Positions 63,982 through 64,000 of a stretch of 64,000 nt of DNA are shown piece after piece. The translations under genes and the position numbers were made by a program. The notes beneath the pieces are model-generated. The model did not search any database. It was not told the DNA's origin and worked only from the letters and a program-made list of their open reading frames with translations. Location: positions 992,001 through 1,056,000 of the forward strand of contig NZ_RBLG01000001.1 of NCBI RefSeq assembly GCF_003634585.1, read 5' to 3'. Numbering within the stretch: the first letter of the stretch is position 1; each line of letters starts with the position of its first letter. The stretch is from Gillisia mitskevichiae. Its GTDB lineage: Bacteria > Bacteroidota > Bacteroidia > Flavobacteriales > Flavobacteriaceae.

Positions 63982-64000
63982 ATGAAAGAATCAAACAACA
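63982..64000 (+). CDS. Start of a possible next gene (partial)
   Basis: An ATG at 63982 opens a frame reading MKESNN before the window ends, after a plausible promoter box. Only six codons are visible, so the product cannot be named. Confidence 0.3.

Noticed and set aside
1-64000. CRISPR arrays, tRNA or rRNA genes
   Set aside because: No regular direct-repeat arrays or tRNA/rRNA-like sequences were noticed in any intergenic region, and the longest gap (28770-28990) holds only a promoter. A tRNAscan/Infernal run could confirm.

Overview
The window looks like the chromosome of a marine-type member of Flavobacteriaceae (Bacteroidota). The evidence is AT-rich DNA, TAnnTTTG-type promoters, almost no Shine-Dalgarno signals, type IX secretion and gliding genes (SprA, PorP/SprF-like, PorG, a RemB-like protein), alternative complex III, the flavobacterial proline-rich TonB, and gene orders typical of this family. 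Nearly all of it is core genome. No rRNA, tRNA, CRISPR array or prophage was seen, and no gene-free stretch exceeds 300 bases.

Layout. 1-10033: alternative complex III (actB, cut by the window edge, to actF) running into cytochrome oxidase subunits II and I, a quinol to cytochrome c to O2 chain. 10146-17773: ruvB, a GIY-YIG nuclease gene bracketed by two inverted hairpin repeats, a P450, queG, a TonB-domain protein, malic enzyme and ruvA. 17791-28769: sprA, gcvH, a VanZ protein, tonB and a RemB-like barrel. 28991-34150: the second respiratory block (heme O synthase, two subunit III-type proteins, subunit IV, a cysteine-free SCO-like protein, a true SCO, a DUF420 protein and a small CxxC membrane protein), which supplies heme and copper assembly and the remaining oxidase subunits. 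34284-41307: a six-gene export system (ABC ATPase, two MacB-type permeases, two adaptors, one TolC). 41318-46281: tsaB, then on the minus strand MscS, a DUF255 thioredoxin-like protein, dodecin and an Nfu protein with a duplicated N-domain. 46430-55428: a PorP/SprF-like protein, then on the minus strand murI and the envelope cluster porG-uppS-bamA-ompH-ompH, preceded by a CBS protein and nadK. 55520-64000: pdxJ, a hydrolase, a FadL-type porin with an SGNH lipoprotein, a small membrane protein, and the tig-clpP-clpX protein quality-control block.

The most unusual feature is at 11183-11601. A small GIY-YIG nuclease gene sits between two 26-nt inverted hairpin repeats. They differ at only four bases, and these form two fully compensated stem base pairs around an identical 12-nt loop. 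This resembles a REP/RAYT-type or IS200/IS605-type arrangement, but with a GIY-YIG enzyme as the candidate partner. Other points of interest are a helix-hairpin-helix-like tail on ActC, a paired-cysteine TonB-C module shared by three proteins, and a cysteine-free SCO-like protein beside a canonical SCO.
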